From Turritopsis dohrnii (taxonomy: Eukaryota; Cnidaria; Hydrozoa; Anthoathecata; Oceaniidae): a DNA stretch of 64,000 nt. Positions within the stretch are counted from its first letter, which is position 1. Each line of letters starts with the position of its first letter. Both the position numbers and the translations under genes were made by a program. Below the pieces are notes generated by a model. It saw nothing but the letters and a program-made list of their open reading frames with translations, had not been told where the DNA came from and made no database searches. Below are positions 12,144-24,400 of this stretch, piece by piece. The stretch is from positions 175,012-239,011 of the forward strand of contig BQMF02000589.1 of the NCBI GenBank assembly GCA_027922465.2. Reading direction: 5' to 3'.

Positions 12144-13139
12144 TCTATATATTAATAGCCGATTCTCCGTCTGTTTGTTTGTTTGTTTGTCTGTCACGCA
12201 AAATGGTAGATTGAGATGTGAGCGAAATTATTTCTTTTTTTGTGTGCGACGTGAGTTCGAAACAAATACACTGCAACCCCAATCGAACGTGACTTTTTTT
12301 GGCTGGTGAACCAATAGAGATAACGTTTTGTTTTTATTATTATTGTTAGTTTTATATTCCAAGGACCACCGTTGACTTGGCTTTGAAAACAATACATCAA
12401 CTAAATACAAAGAATCTAACTGATTAAACATTTGGGACAAAAAGCAGCAGTGGCAGAACGTGGCAGCATGTTCGGTTTGCCAGTGCATCCTAACGCTTTC
12501 GTGACTGTCTGAGACGGGTGAACTTTCTTTCGAGCAATCAAAATGTTTAAAAACCGATACGTAAAAAAAGAGTATCATGAAACTTTTCTTTTAATAGTTG
12601 TCTTAATTTCTTTTAATCGATTTCTTTTAATCTATTTTAATCTGATCGAACGTTTTTTATTCACTTCATTCATTTAACACGTGCATTTTTTTCTCCTCCC
12701 GTGTGATCTTTTTAAGAAGAGAAACCATTTTTTCACCTACTTCTGACAGCACCCATGTTAGAGCGCGTAAAACAAAAGCTAATAATATTTGAAAAGTTTT
12801 TTCTCTCTGCGTTTTGAGTGTATTGTTAAACTGATATTTGATTGGTTTAAAATCGTAAATAAAAACTACGTGAAGTTCACGTTCGGAATGCATTGTACAA
12901 AGCAAGAAAGTCTACTGACATTTTAAATGCGACCGCGACAATAAACGGCTGAGATAAGAACATGCAAGATTTGAAACACCAGGAACGTATTTCTCTTCAC
13001 ATGCAAACGAGCTGTATTTAGCGATTAAGCCAGCAGCAAAGGAAGTCTTATCGCTGGTTTTAAGTGCAATAATTTGGAGCAGGTGGTGATACAACGCAGG
13101 CTGAACATGGGCGGCGAACGACGCCGCCTTGGCGGCTAG
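12144..13139 (+). mobile_element. Non-autonomous Helitron, full length (about 1 kb)
   Basis: Seen: preceded by A, starts TCTATATATTAATAGCC, and ends with a GC-rich hairpin (GGCGGC..GCCGCC) followed a few bases later by CTAG at 13136-13139. Known: Helitrons begin TC, end CTRR with a hairpin just inside, insert between A and T, and leave no duplication. No Rep/helicase frame is present. The next element begins at the very next base. Confidence 0.8.
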
Positions 13140-13382
13140 TCTATATATTAATAGTCGATTCTCCGTTTGTCTGTCTGTCTTTCACGCAAAATGGTAGATA
13201 GAGTTGTGAGAGCAATTATTTTATTTCATTTTGTGCGACGCGTGAAACCATTGTATTGAGACCCTAATCGAATGCGACTTTAAGGGAAAATTTTTTCGGT
13301 AACGAATAGCGATAACTGACGTTTTTTGGAGTCCGCGATATTGGGCATGGGGTGATGAAATCGTTTAGGCCAAATTTTTGTA
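13140..13382 (+). mobile_element. 5' part of a second Helitron, abutting the first
   Basis: Starts TCTATATATTAATAGTC directly after the CTAG of the preceding copy and follows the family to about 13382, where it breaks into an inverted 3' fragment. Its interior matches the short subfamily member at 40839-41335. Confidence 0.7.
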
Positions 13383-13798
13383 TCACCACCTGCTCCAAAT
13401 TATTGCACTTAAAACCAGCGATAAGACTTCCTTTGCTGCTGGCTTTATCGCTTAATAAGGCTCGTTTGCACGTGAAGAGAAATACGTTCCTGGTGTTTCA
13501 AATCTTGCATGTTCTTAAGTCAGCCGTTCATTGTCGCAGTCGCATTTAAAATGTTAGTAGACTTTCTTGCTTTACACAATGCATTCCGAACGTGAACTTC
13601 ACGTGGTTTTTATTTACGAATTTAAACCAATCAAATATCAGTTCAACAATACACTCAAAACGCAGAGAGAAAAAACTTTTCAACTTATTATTAGCTTTTG
13701 TTTTACGCGCTCTAACATGGGTGCTGTCAGAAGTAGGTGAAAAAATGGTTTTTCTTCTTAAAACGATCACACGGGAGGAGAAAAAATGCACCTGCTAA
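13383..13798 (-). mobile_element. Inverted Helitron 3' fragment, forming a large inverted repeat with 12668-13090
   Basis: Reads as the reverse complement of 12668-13090 with few differences, for about 415 bp, separated by about 290 bp. The terminal hairpin and CTAG are missing. Open frames here are shadows of non-coding Helitron DNA. Confidence 0.75.
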
Positions 13799-14272
13799 AC
13801 ATATAGATATAATATATAGATATAACATATAGATATAATATAATATATATATAAACATATAGCTAATATGTAGATTAATGTGTTTACATACAGTGCATTT
13901 AATAGTAAAAAAAAGTTTATGAGTGAAAATATTTTGAAATATATTCATATGTAACAGTTAATTCAGAAGAAAGAAATGTGTTGTGTCATAAGAACAACAA
14001 AAGAGAAAAACACATTTGTTCTACGTACATGATATTTTGACCTTTTTGTGTCTTTGTGACACTTGATAAAGACTCACTTCATGTCGAAATACTGTGTACG
14101 TAACACAAATGGTTTTTTATTACTTATATATATATATATATATATATATAGTAAACAAGAAAAACACATTATTTCTTATCACAATATTTCGACTTTTGCT
14201 AGTCTTTATCAAGTCTGTATCAAGTGTACAAGTGTACTATAATACTCAACACATACGTGAACTGACTGTTAC

Positions 14273-14309
<37 letters not shown>
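13799..14309. repeat. AT-rich repeats with an inverted pair
   Basis: Contains ATATAG-type repeats (13800-13865), (TA)n runs at about 14125-14150 and 14278-14311, and an imperfect inverted pair: an ACTTGATAAAGACT..GTCGAAATACTGTG arm at 14059-14096 and its reverse near 14179-14217. These arms recall the tails of Penelope-like or DIRS-like elements, but no coding region is present to confirm this. Confidence 0.5.
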
Positions 14310-14313
<4 letters not shown>

Positions 14314-14850
14314 TGGTATCTCGCGTAAAAGTTTTTTACGGCTATAATTTCGAAAAGGATGTGTCGAAAATAGGCGACCAAAAATTAAATCACAAAATCG
14401 TGACTGGAAAGTGTTCCCATGTTGTAGAGCTCGAAAAGCTGATCAAAAAAGTATATGGGATCGTTTCGCTACGATCAACTGTTGCAGAGATATCGTCGAT
14501 CAAAGATTTTAATGACGTCATATCCGCAGTACCAAATAAAATTTAGGTCCAAATGTTGCGTCACCCCGTCACCCGTGTTGCCGACCCCAAAAAACGTCAG
14601 TTATCGCTATTGGTTCTCGAGATATTTCCCCAAAAACGTCGCGTTCGATTGGGGATGCAATGCAATGGCTCCCCCGTGATACGACAAAAATAACTGACGT
14701 CACGCCGCGTGCTAATATACTAATCGTCAATTGTCAATGGTCTAACGAAAAAATGACCACGATTAAGAAGATTTTGACCGTAAATTTAGAAAAAACAAAA
14801 CACTCTCTAAAATAAAAGTGGTATGCACAACGCGGATTAGTATATATAGA
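14310..14850 (-). mobile_element. Helitron-like element, second subfamily, minus strand
   Basis: On the minus strand it begins TCTATATATACTAATCC at 14850, immediately after the CTAG of the neighbouring copy, and ends near 14310 with a hairpin of the GTAAAAAACTTTTAC type followed by ACCAG, where CTAG is expected. About 540 bp, non-coding. Part of it is shared in inverse orientation with 40980-41230. Confidence 0.6.
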
Positions 14851-14980
14851 CTAGTATCCCGGGTAAAAACTTTTTACCGAACTTAACTTCGAAAACATTA
14901 GGTCAAATCCACCATTCCCGTGTACGTACCCCGTGACGAAAAAATAAATCATAGAATCGCAACTCAAAAACATCCCAGGA
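14851..14980 (-). mobile_element. 3' fragment of a Helitron-like element (second subfamily)
   Basis: Minus-strand 3' end CTAG at 14854-14851, preceded by a near-perfect hairpin (GGTAAAAAGTTTTTACC). It is fused at about 14980 to the decayed hairpin of the larger Helitron below, so its 5' part is missing. Confidence 0.6.
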
Positions 14981-15269
14981 GGCGTCGCTCGCCACCCATG
15001 TTCAGTATGCGTTGTGGCAGAATTTAAGTCTTGCAAAAGTTTCTTTTCAGGCATTAATTTTTTAATTCATTTCTTACATTCAGAAAATTTAAAACAGAAA
15101 CAAATAGCAACATGGCTCAGAATATATATTCATACGCAGAAGAGAAGTAACTTTAATGTAAAAATATGCAATATATAACACAGAACCGTTTACTAAGACA
15201 TACAAAAGCAAACATCGAATAACATTACAAAAATGATACCTTCCAACTTTTTCTTTTGTTCAAAAGTTA
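14981..15269 (-). mobile_element. Larger Helitron (copy A), 3' portion, cut by the EnSpm insertion
   Basis: Reverse complement of the 3' part of the copy at 37818-39974. The end hairpin is truncated at about 14981. It stops at the EnSpm insertion and resumes at 28000. TTA at 15267-15269 is the left target duplication. Confidence 0.8.
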
Positions 15270-15445
15270 CACTGCATGAAATGTGCGGGAATACTATAGT
15301 ATGCGATGTGGTGATATTCAAAAGTATACGGCAGTATGCGATGTCATACGGTTAAATTTATTTCCACCGCCGTATACTGTGGTACACAGTTGTATATTTG
15401 TTGCGTATGCGTATGATCCAGTATACGATGTCGTACAGCGTGAGC
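15270..15445. repeat. Left subterminal repeat array of the EnSpm element
   Basis: Many short, irregular, mixed-orientation copies of TATGCGATGT / GTATACGATG motifs directly inside the CACTG tip. By analogy with plant Spm these are likely binding sites for the element's own protein. Confidence 0.7.
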
Positions 15446-17075
15446 GTATCAAATTATTGACAATGGGGCGGCGAAGCTGCTGAGTTGCCAAATTGAAAAT
15501 TTTGCACGTGTTTTTTCGTGGTGATGAAATTGAGTTTCTCAATTTCCCGACAATTTCGGATTTCGTTCTGTTTTTTACACCAATGAATTAAGAAAAAATA
15601 TGGTAGTTTCAATCTGAGATGATGCTGATGGGATTTGTTTTTGTTCTTTAAAATAACTTTAAGCTTTATATTTGTTTCCAGAAAACTTTAGGTGTCTTTT
15701 ACGTTATATTAGAAACAACCAAACAAACAGGGAAGATTTCATTTATTTGCATGCAGTATTTGAATGTGAAATAACAGAAAAGAGATGTTGTTTGTATTTT
15801 ATATTGTAACAACATGTTCTGAGTAAAGTAAAAAACTGTGAATTCTTAAAGTTCTTTGTGCGTTCAAAGATTGATGTTTGTTCAACAACGAGTTTTCTAG
15901 ACATATTTTATCAAAATATGACGAACTCTGGGTGGATCTTTGGCTTGCTCCTACTAAATGATGTTCACTCTTTCTCTCTCATTCATTCATTATATACTTT
16001 TATGTGAATTTTGGGGGTCTGAAGTTACGTTCATTTTTACGAAAAAAATAAAAAACTGTTTTTAGATCAGTTATTCAGCTTGAATTATTGCTAGATTTCC
16101 ACCTCTTTTCGTTCTTACATTGGGGGCTTCAAATATATACATCAGTCATTTTCTTAAAAAATGAAGACGGCGAAGGAGCGTTTCTATAGAATTTACAACT
16201 AAACATGCAGAATATATAATCACTATGGCAACGTTTGCTGGTATTTTGATTGCTTGCTTTAAAATGAATGACATCTGTGTTTATGTTCATTCGTTTTTAT
16301 TTGATCATATGCTTGTGAAGTATCAGGAAAAGGAATGATTTGTATAAAGAAAAAAAAAAAAACCAAAAATTTTTACATCAGATTAGTGACAAAAAAACAA
16401 TATTTTCACAAATTTTCCCTTACTCATGCCTTAGCTTTCCACCTAAAGGGGTTTCCTCTAATGCTGAAGAAAGTGGAAATAAAAGGCAAGGTATTTATAA
16501 TATTCAGTTTATAGTAGTTACATACACGTTTGTTTGTTTTTATAAGAACCAGTAAAATCTGACTTATAAAATTGTTATTATATATAAAAAAGTGTGTATT
16601 AGTTTTGATACTGGAAATCACAAATCACAAGGGAGAAAGGAATGAAATTTGTTAATTGTCTCGTTTCACAAATGGCAGCTTTTCACATGAATAAGAGTTC
16701 TAAAAATAAAATACTCCCAGGAATAAAATTCCCTTTTTAATTAAAAATAATAGTATTATAGATAATAGAATTATCTAGAGTATTTTAGTGTTGTCTTGAT
16801 GCACGGTTGAATTATATATATACTAAATTATACTAAGATAAACTAAAAGATTATATACAAGAGGTAATTCTCTTTTCTTGCATTGCCATATCCTATCTTT
16901 TCTGAACAGCTTTCCTTAATTTCATTATGTAATATATACAAAAACATTATTTTTAGAACAACAGACAATAAAAACAGACATAACCCTGCAATTCATCATG
17001 TATATAAGGAAATCAATTGGAACTCTAATATATCTATACTCGAAAATCTGGTGGGAAGTTAAAACTCACCAGAAA
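15446..17075. other. EnSpm left interior, no gene seen
   Basis: About 1.6 kb of AT-rich DNA between the subterminal array and the transposase stop codon. It holds short open frames without splice context and an A-tract at 16350-16365. Probably the transposase 3' untranslated region plus spacer. Confidence 0.5.
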
Positions 17076-20000
17076 TCACAATGACTTTGAAGGTAAGCAA
17101 ATGACAATGTTTACATTGTCACTTTCAAATTTGTTGAACTTCAGGAACTTTGTGACAAATACACATCTGCCAAGGATTAACTTCAGTGGTACAAACTCAG
17201 TCACGCTATAATCTTCAAACGTTATAATCTTCAAAGTAGGAGAGTTTTGACCGTAAAAGTGTTTCTTTGGATGTTCACGAAACCACTTAACTCTTGCAAT
17301 AATCATTGATTTTAGGTCGTTGTTTGGAAAATGTACCTTGACTTGGTAAATGTTGGCAATAATGGCAGGTCGGATAATTGATGATGAAAGATTGATATTA
17401 TTACCAACCCATTTGGCCCGTACACAAGTGCCATGCCTGAAACCTTTCTTGTACTCATCCGATGACAGAGTTTCACTACCCAACATAATTTTTGTGATTT
17501 CTGAAACACATTGAGATATTCGAACAGGGACAGCAGGATGATACAACTGTTTCAAAAGAATTTCTAAACAAGAAATGTCTTCTCCTGATAATGTTGCCAA
17601 ATGTTTTGATATCTTTACAACCTTTTGAGTATCATCCAACTCTAAATTTGACCCTTGGGTGAGATGCTGTACTCCATATAAATTGTTAATGATTTTGTTT
17701 GATACAGTATGCCGATCGTTTTTTACATTTATGAAGTTTAAGATGCCATCATTTGAAGACAATTTATTTCTGGTTTGAATTCCAGTTAGATATTTCCGCA
17801 TATATTGGACACTAATGTTGTGATTGTTTATGGTATATGATCCTAAAATTCCATTGAATCTCTCCCAGCTGAAGCACCAGAAACTATAGACTGGACCATA
17901 AGCAAGTAAGCTGTTTTGTAAATGTAAATGCATGTGCATGTTTGGTGTACAGCTATCTTTTCCCATATGTTGTTGGAATGACTTACAAAACATCTTTAAG
18001 AGCTGATGAGATTTCTCAATATCTGTAGTTGATATGGATCGCTGACAAATCAATTTACAAGCAGAAACAAACATCGACCAAATGACAAAGTGACGTGGTG
18101 GTAAAATGTTCTGTAAACAATATGACGAATAAATCAACACCCAGTTTTTCCACTCGTCTGCTTTCATGCGCTTGTAGTGTTCTGATATTTTATCTAAATA
18201 ATTGTAAGGATATAAGATTAGTTTTGATTCTGCTATACCGGGAGCCTTTATTAAAATTATTCAGATTTTCAAATATATTGCCTGGTACACGACCAACATC
18301 TCGAGGAACTTTGATGTCTTTTATGCGTTGGTTAATTCTCTGTAATTTTTCATCAGTTAATATTTTCTTCTCTATCCATTGTACAAATACATACTTTGCT
18401 GTTCCTATGATAATTAAGAACTGCTGTTAACATCAATACTATATTTATTTTAGCATTGAATTGATTATACCTTACCTAAGAAGAGGTTGTGCATTGGATC
18501 TATGGTATGCATTCTTACAGGATCAAAATATGGAAGACGAAGCAGCTCACTATATCTGACACCAAATCCTGATTGTAATTCCTGCCGCTCCTTTGCTGTT
18601 TTGGCATTCAACGTACAGGAAACAGCATCTCTATGTTGTTCATATGATCGTTTTTCCCAACTTTCATAATCATATCCGGAATAATCTGTAGTATTGGACT
18701 CATCACGGGTAAATGTTACGAGACACTTACTGCAACCTAAGGAAATATATTCTAGAATATGTTAATATATAATAGTTATGGAAGGGTTAGCCCATAGGAT
18801 CTTTATTTCAGTTTCTAAATACAAGCTGTTTGACAATTAAAAGACTTCCTACGTCCAAAATGATATTTTGACAAATGATAGATCTTTAAAAATAATAGAT
18901 CTTGAAAATTTTACTTTTGCAATATTGCATCATAAATTTCAAAAGTGAAGTATCTGGGTAAGGAGAAAGAGTGTTCTAAAACTGTAAAATCAACTTGTTA
19001 ATCAACGTTTTGAGCTCTTTCATTTGTCGAAATACTATTCTGGGTGCAGAAATTTCTTTTATAACAAGTGTATGGCATAAAAATCAGCTGAAATAATCAC
19101 CTTTTTTGGCATTGAAATTTAAAAATCCACAGAATTTCCTTGTAGCTGGAAGATCATTTGAGACACCAATAACTGCAATTTTATAAACACCAAATCCTAA
19201 ACTTGTTGGTTCCTTAACAACTACTCCATCCCAAAACTCTAGAAGTTCATTGACTAATGGCTTTAAGTAGGAATTTATATGCTGTGATGGTTCCTTTGGT
19301 CCAGGAATTATTCCAATGACAAGGGTATTTTCCCATAGAAAACGATGTTCTCTTGGTAAATTTGCTATTGTCATGTAAATAACTCCAAGAGAATACTCTG
19401 AATTTTCGAATGGATTGAACCAATCTAAATTTAGTATAACTCCTATGTTTCGTTGATCAGCAAAGAAACTCTTTCCAACATTGTCTTTAAAATTCTTCCA
19501 TATATCACCATCAATTATGTCTGTCATTCTACTGCCATCACTATACTCATGTTCAGACAACAGCATATCTATAAAGCCAGGTTTTGAAAGTAACTCTTCA
19601 AAACCTTTTTGGATCTTTTGATAAGGATAATTCTTAATTGCACGTAAAGTTACTTTATCTTTGGCTTTCAGCATCACTGATTTCAGTAACACTGTCCCAC
19701 ACTCTTTTCTACGTGATAATTGTGTGTGATTTGGGTATTGAACAAATGAACATTTTTTACTGGCCAGTTCTCTCGAATTTCTTGTTTCTAAGCAATCTTG
19801 GAAATGGTATAAAGAGTGGCAAGAGGGACATACAACATAGTTCTGAAAATCTTCTCGATTGATAGCACCAAATTTTCTTGCCTTGTAAAGTGATGTTGGA
19901 AAGAATTGATAAAGGTTGGAAAGAAATTCATTAGGCATTTCGGTTACAATTAGAAATAAGGTAAATTTAATCATTGATAGAATATATTCAAAGCAGCTGT

Positions 20001-21101
20001 CTGAAATAAACAACCAAGACTGGATTAAAAAAAGTGCCCGGACGGTCTTCGAAATTATGTTGTTTTCACCAGATATGCCACCGGTGTTTTCATGGAAATC
20101 CTCCTCAAAATCAACATTTTCCTGTTCATCATCACTGCTGTAGCATTCGATCTCTTCCTCATCACAGATTTCCTCGTCACAGTTTGGATTCTGTTCCATC
20201 TAAATTATGCAAAGAAAATTTTAACCAGATTATGTTTAGCTACTTGCAGTAATATGCAATGTGATATGCAATTAACATACCATTTGATCATTGTCATAAT
20301 CATCATCATTGTCACCATCACTACTGCCATTAGCCATGTAACTGTCACTGTTGTTTACAACACACAGGTCAATAGGTTCTTCATCATACTCGGTAGTAAA
20401 AGCTGTGTCTTCTTCATATGTAAGCATAGAATAAAAGACAGATAAATGAAATGAATGATTAATGAAACTAAGACTGTTTTGTTTATTTTGTTTTAATTTA
20501 TTTTATTTATTACACATTTTTTTATAAGCAACCGAGTATCTAAGGCCTCAGCCCTCAAAATGGCCAAAAAAATAACCAACTTGCTTAGCAACTCCAGCCT
20601 GAGCCCAAAATTGAGGTTGCTTATAAAAAAAAATGTGTATTTAACAAGTCTAATTGGATTACATGTTTCCTTGTTTTCAACGTCAAAAATTTCCCTGACT
20701 GGTATAGCTACAGAACTGATTACACTGATTATTAATATCTTTTTGTGCAGTTTAAATACATACGAAATTTTGTGTTATTCTTTCATACCTTAGTAATGTC
20801 ATTGATGATTTTTCTGCAGAATTTTATGCTCTGACTTATAATTACATGACATACTTGGGTCTGAAAGTCACCAGAAAAAAAGTTATTGACCATTAAAATT
20901 GTTCAACTCAAAATTATTATACTATAATTATAGTTATAATTACATTATTACGAAGTACTAACCTGTTGAACTTGTAATTTTACACCAACTACCCTTCTCA
21001 TAGAACAGGAGTCTATGCTGATAAAATGAAGCATGGGATATAAAAGATTCACAATGTGGGCAATATTTTCTTTTTCTTCCTTTTGATTGAAGTAAATCCA
21101 T
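17076..21101 (-). CDS. EnSpm/CACTA transposase, 6 exons, about 956 residues
   Basis: Exons in transcription order: 21101-20963, 20411-20281, 20199-19101, 18736-18476, 18404-18282, 18193-17076. Every junction restores the frame. Four introns use GT-AG; the intron 18281-18194 would use GC-AG, chosen because it restores the family-typical GRVPDKIS. Seen: an N-terminal zinc-finger-like CPHCESFISHASFYQH (residues 14-29), acidic low-complexity about 46-135, a Cys cluster CPSCHSLYHFQDC (about 214-226), LDWFNPFENSEYS (about 348-360), IIPGPKEP (about 387-394), GCSKC, MHNLFLG, and in the last exon PNMHMHLHLQNSLLAYGPVY and FSWERFNGILG, all conserved in metazoan EnSpm transposases. Role: binds element ends and catalyses excision and insertion in the nucleus. 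It is divergent from the kinase gene. An insertion of about 130 bp sits in intron 1. Confidence 0.9.
20511..20639. mobile_element. Short palindromic MITE-like element in transposase intron 1
   Basis: Arms of about 22 bases (ACACATTTTTTTATAAGC.. at 20512-20533 and its inverse ending at 20638) enclose about 85 bp. No clean target duplication is visible. It lies wholly inside the intron between transposase exons 1 and 2. Confidence 0.6.
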
Positions 21102-21498
21102 TTTTCTTCTCGATGACGATTCTCTTTTGTCAATACTGAGTCGAATATCTCTGCGTTGTACATGAGGCTAGTTATGTATACTTGTAGATTCTTGGGGATA
21201 TTGTTGTATATTGCGTATACATTTGTATATTATCGTATACTTGTGTATATTATTGTATGCTTGTGTATATTGTTAACCTGATATGTTTGAAATAAATATG
21301 CAAGTTGTTATTGCTGTATTGAAATTGTCCATATGAGTAAATATAACGAGCTGGTAATCTGTCCATATTGTTTAGTGACCCTCTGGAAATTAATTTGGCG
21401 CGAATATTTCGAATTAAGGATCGGTGCCTAGTTTTTATCGCCCCTTTTGTCAGTTTTCGCTGGATTGTGAAGGACGTACTTGATCTTTTGAATACGCG
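21102..21498. promoter_or_regulatory. Divergent promoter region between transposase and kinase genes
   Basis: 397 bp separate the two start codons. At about 21170-21275 there are several imperfect copies of a GTATACTTGTGTATATT-like motif, similar to the GTATAC motifs of the element's subterminal arrays. Inference: one regulatory region drives both genes, and the transposase could bind here and regulate itself and the kinase. No TATA box or transcription start is assigned. Confidence 0.5.
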
Positions 21499-24400
21499 AT
21501 GGCAGATAATTTCACTTTTTTGAAACGTAAGCAGACGATGAAGAACGGAAATGATTATCCGACTAGGTAGGGAATTATGTCGTTGCCTGAGAAAGTTTTT
21601 AATACCAGAATTTTTAGATATTTAACCATCCGAAGAGGGTACTTTATAAGCAATGTTAAGTTTACGTTGTCAAATTCCGCATCTTACAATTTCTGCATTT
21701 TGAAAAAGAATTTCTCCAAAATCTCAATAATGATGGATTGAGCTTAGAAATCACTTGCTAGCGTGCGCTAGATTAAAGGTTTCTGTACCAATCGGTAGTA
21801 ATTGGCGAAAACTAAGAAAATCTACATTCTTTCCCTGTTACACATTAAATCAGGTCAAAACGAAAGAGGCAGACTTATGTTTTTAATTTCTTATTTTTAA
21901 ATCTCGCGCTACATAATGGTAGCTGTTTGTAAACAAAAACTGTTTCGTTGGCTACTGTCACTGTATAGTAAACATGGCCGCCGCTCACACACAGTCTCAG
22001 CATCAACTGGAATTGATTATCATTATTGATATTTTGTTATGTGGATGCTCTTAATATTAATTTTATACACATGACTTTGACTTTGCACGTATTATATATG
22101 GCAAGTTGCATGTCTGTGGAATTGGACTGTTCTCCTCTAGTCCTGAAATATAGTGATACATATAAAATAATTATACATCATCTTTTTGTTAGTATATCTT
22201 ATTCTTATTCTTGTTAATATATATTATACATATTACATACATACATAATATTTTTTTCATGAACACACGTTACACATTTTGTCATAACATCTTCATACTC
22301 AATTCACTTTATAGAGTTACTACTTCTGGAACCCCACCAGCAGTACCAAGAAAGAAAACTCAAACATGTTCACCTGCAAGTAGTCTTGGGTAAGTGATAA
22401 TCATTTTTATATACATTATTGGATTTTGACTTTTTGGAACATTTCTCAACAAACATAATTTCATTCAACATTATATCTGTTCCTCAAGCTTCAAAATAAT
22501 CATTTTACAAATTCTTTTTGTTATAAAACATTGCTATGAATACGTATTTATACAGACAACAGCAGTTGTGTGTAATCAAATGTGTATTATAATGGATTTA
22601 ATAATGTATAGTTAATCTCTCTTAGTATGTATGTTATGTAATTAGTATCAGCTACGAATGTCAAGTTTATATATATCTTAGATAAAAACAACACATTAAA
22701 ATATCGTTAAAATGTCTTGTCATTATCTACTCCTTTCAGAATAATCATGGTATGTACATAGGTGTATATTCAAAGCAGTACTAACTCACAATCAAATAAT
22801 ACTGAGATTCAGAAACCAAGCTGATGTTTGTTTATATATAGCTTAAATGATTCTATGAAATTATAAAGCCTTTTCAGAATTTTTTTATATATTGTAATAT
22901 CTAATATCTTTATAATATCTATATATAATTTGACAGGACTTATTCTAAAACTATAAATATTTTTATATAATTATACGACTGAATGAACTATCCTGTATAT
23001 ATAAACATTTGATAATATCAATGATAACAATAATAATAATAGAAGAAAGGTGCTGAATGTGAACTTATCTAGGCGCATATGTACCAAAGATAGTTCTAGG
23101 CCAGGTGCGATTGTGCCAAGCTGAAAGTTCTTGTACTTTTTCTTTGAATATATATAATTATATTAGAACCCATATGAGGGAATAACTGTACGAACATGTT
23201 AATTAAAGGCATTAAAATCTGTCATGTGTTATATCAAACAAGCTTTACAATATAATAAGAAAATACTGATTGTATTAATGTTCTAAAATATTTTTATTTT
23301 TACTTTCTTTTTACATTAAAAGTAATAAAGTGACATCCGTTTTGTCTGAAACTTGAAGCATTCTGTTTTATGTCAACTGTCTTTTCCTGATTTTTTAAAA
23401 CAGTTTACAACTATATACGAAAAGATGACTAAAATTTATTAGTGTAATACTTTGTGTTTGCAAATAGATGAGCATATTTTTAGTGTAGTTAAACTCTGAG
23501 CATGAAATAGCATTCAGAAGCATTAATTTATTTACATTCTTTACAGAGTAACACAATTAGCTAGTTTCAACTGTGATGGACCTGTTGTTGAAATGAGTAA
23601 CTAGTATGTTTGACTTTAAATAATTTTTTTGAGGCATTGAGTATAAACCACTTCACTATTACACATTCGTTACTAGTCACACTCCACCTGCAAGCAAGAA
23701 TACACGCATCAGCAATTCACCCGACAATCAAGTTTTAAGGTAATCATAATAACATTTCTCATTAGTGAATTCTGGTTTCAATGTATGATCATAAACCTTA
23801 ATCTTTATAGAATCTACTCTCGAGTCTGGAATACAAGGGGTGGTGGGAATAAGCGGGGTTGGTGGAAGTTTTACTAATGATAGATTTTTTTTTTGTTTCT
23901 TATTTGCTTCATTGCATAATAGTTTTCGTGAGTGGTCACATCAAAATCACATCAAAATCACATCAGATCAAGTTTTCCACCAAAATATTCACAATCCAAT
24001 TCTTATGTGTTGAAAGCTGATTGCTTGACAAATTGAACTGTATACTTTTTATAGGCTAACCCATGTTAAATCAAAAGCTGAAAAACAGAGGCAGCGTGAG
24101 AAGTACAAATTGAAAAAAAGGGCTAAATCCTTGGCTAAAAAAGATGTGTTACTTCAACAAGCTGTTAACATAAAAGTCAAACATTTACAGAATGAACTAG
24201 ATAATGAAAAACGAAAAACAACATTATTGCAAACACAAGTGTTAGCTGCAAAACACCATCCAAAAAAATTCTTGCCCTCTGCAACCAGTCGCCTTTTCAG
24301 TTTAGGTACTGGAAAAATTTCTGAAAAAGCCATTGAAAAATGTAAATCCCAGCTTTCAATGTTTTTACCATCTTTTCCATGCAATATTCAGCCATCATCT

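Noticed and set aside
13799..14309. Penelope-like or DIRS-like element suggested by the inverted arms
   Set aside because: Only short arms are seen, with no reverse transcriptase or recombinase nearby; left as an unassigned repeat.
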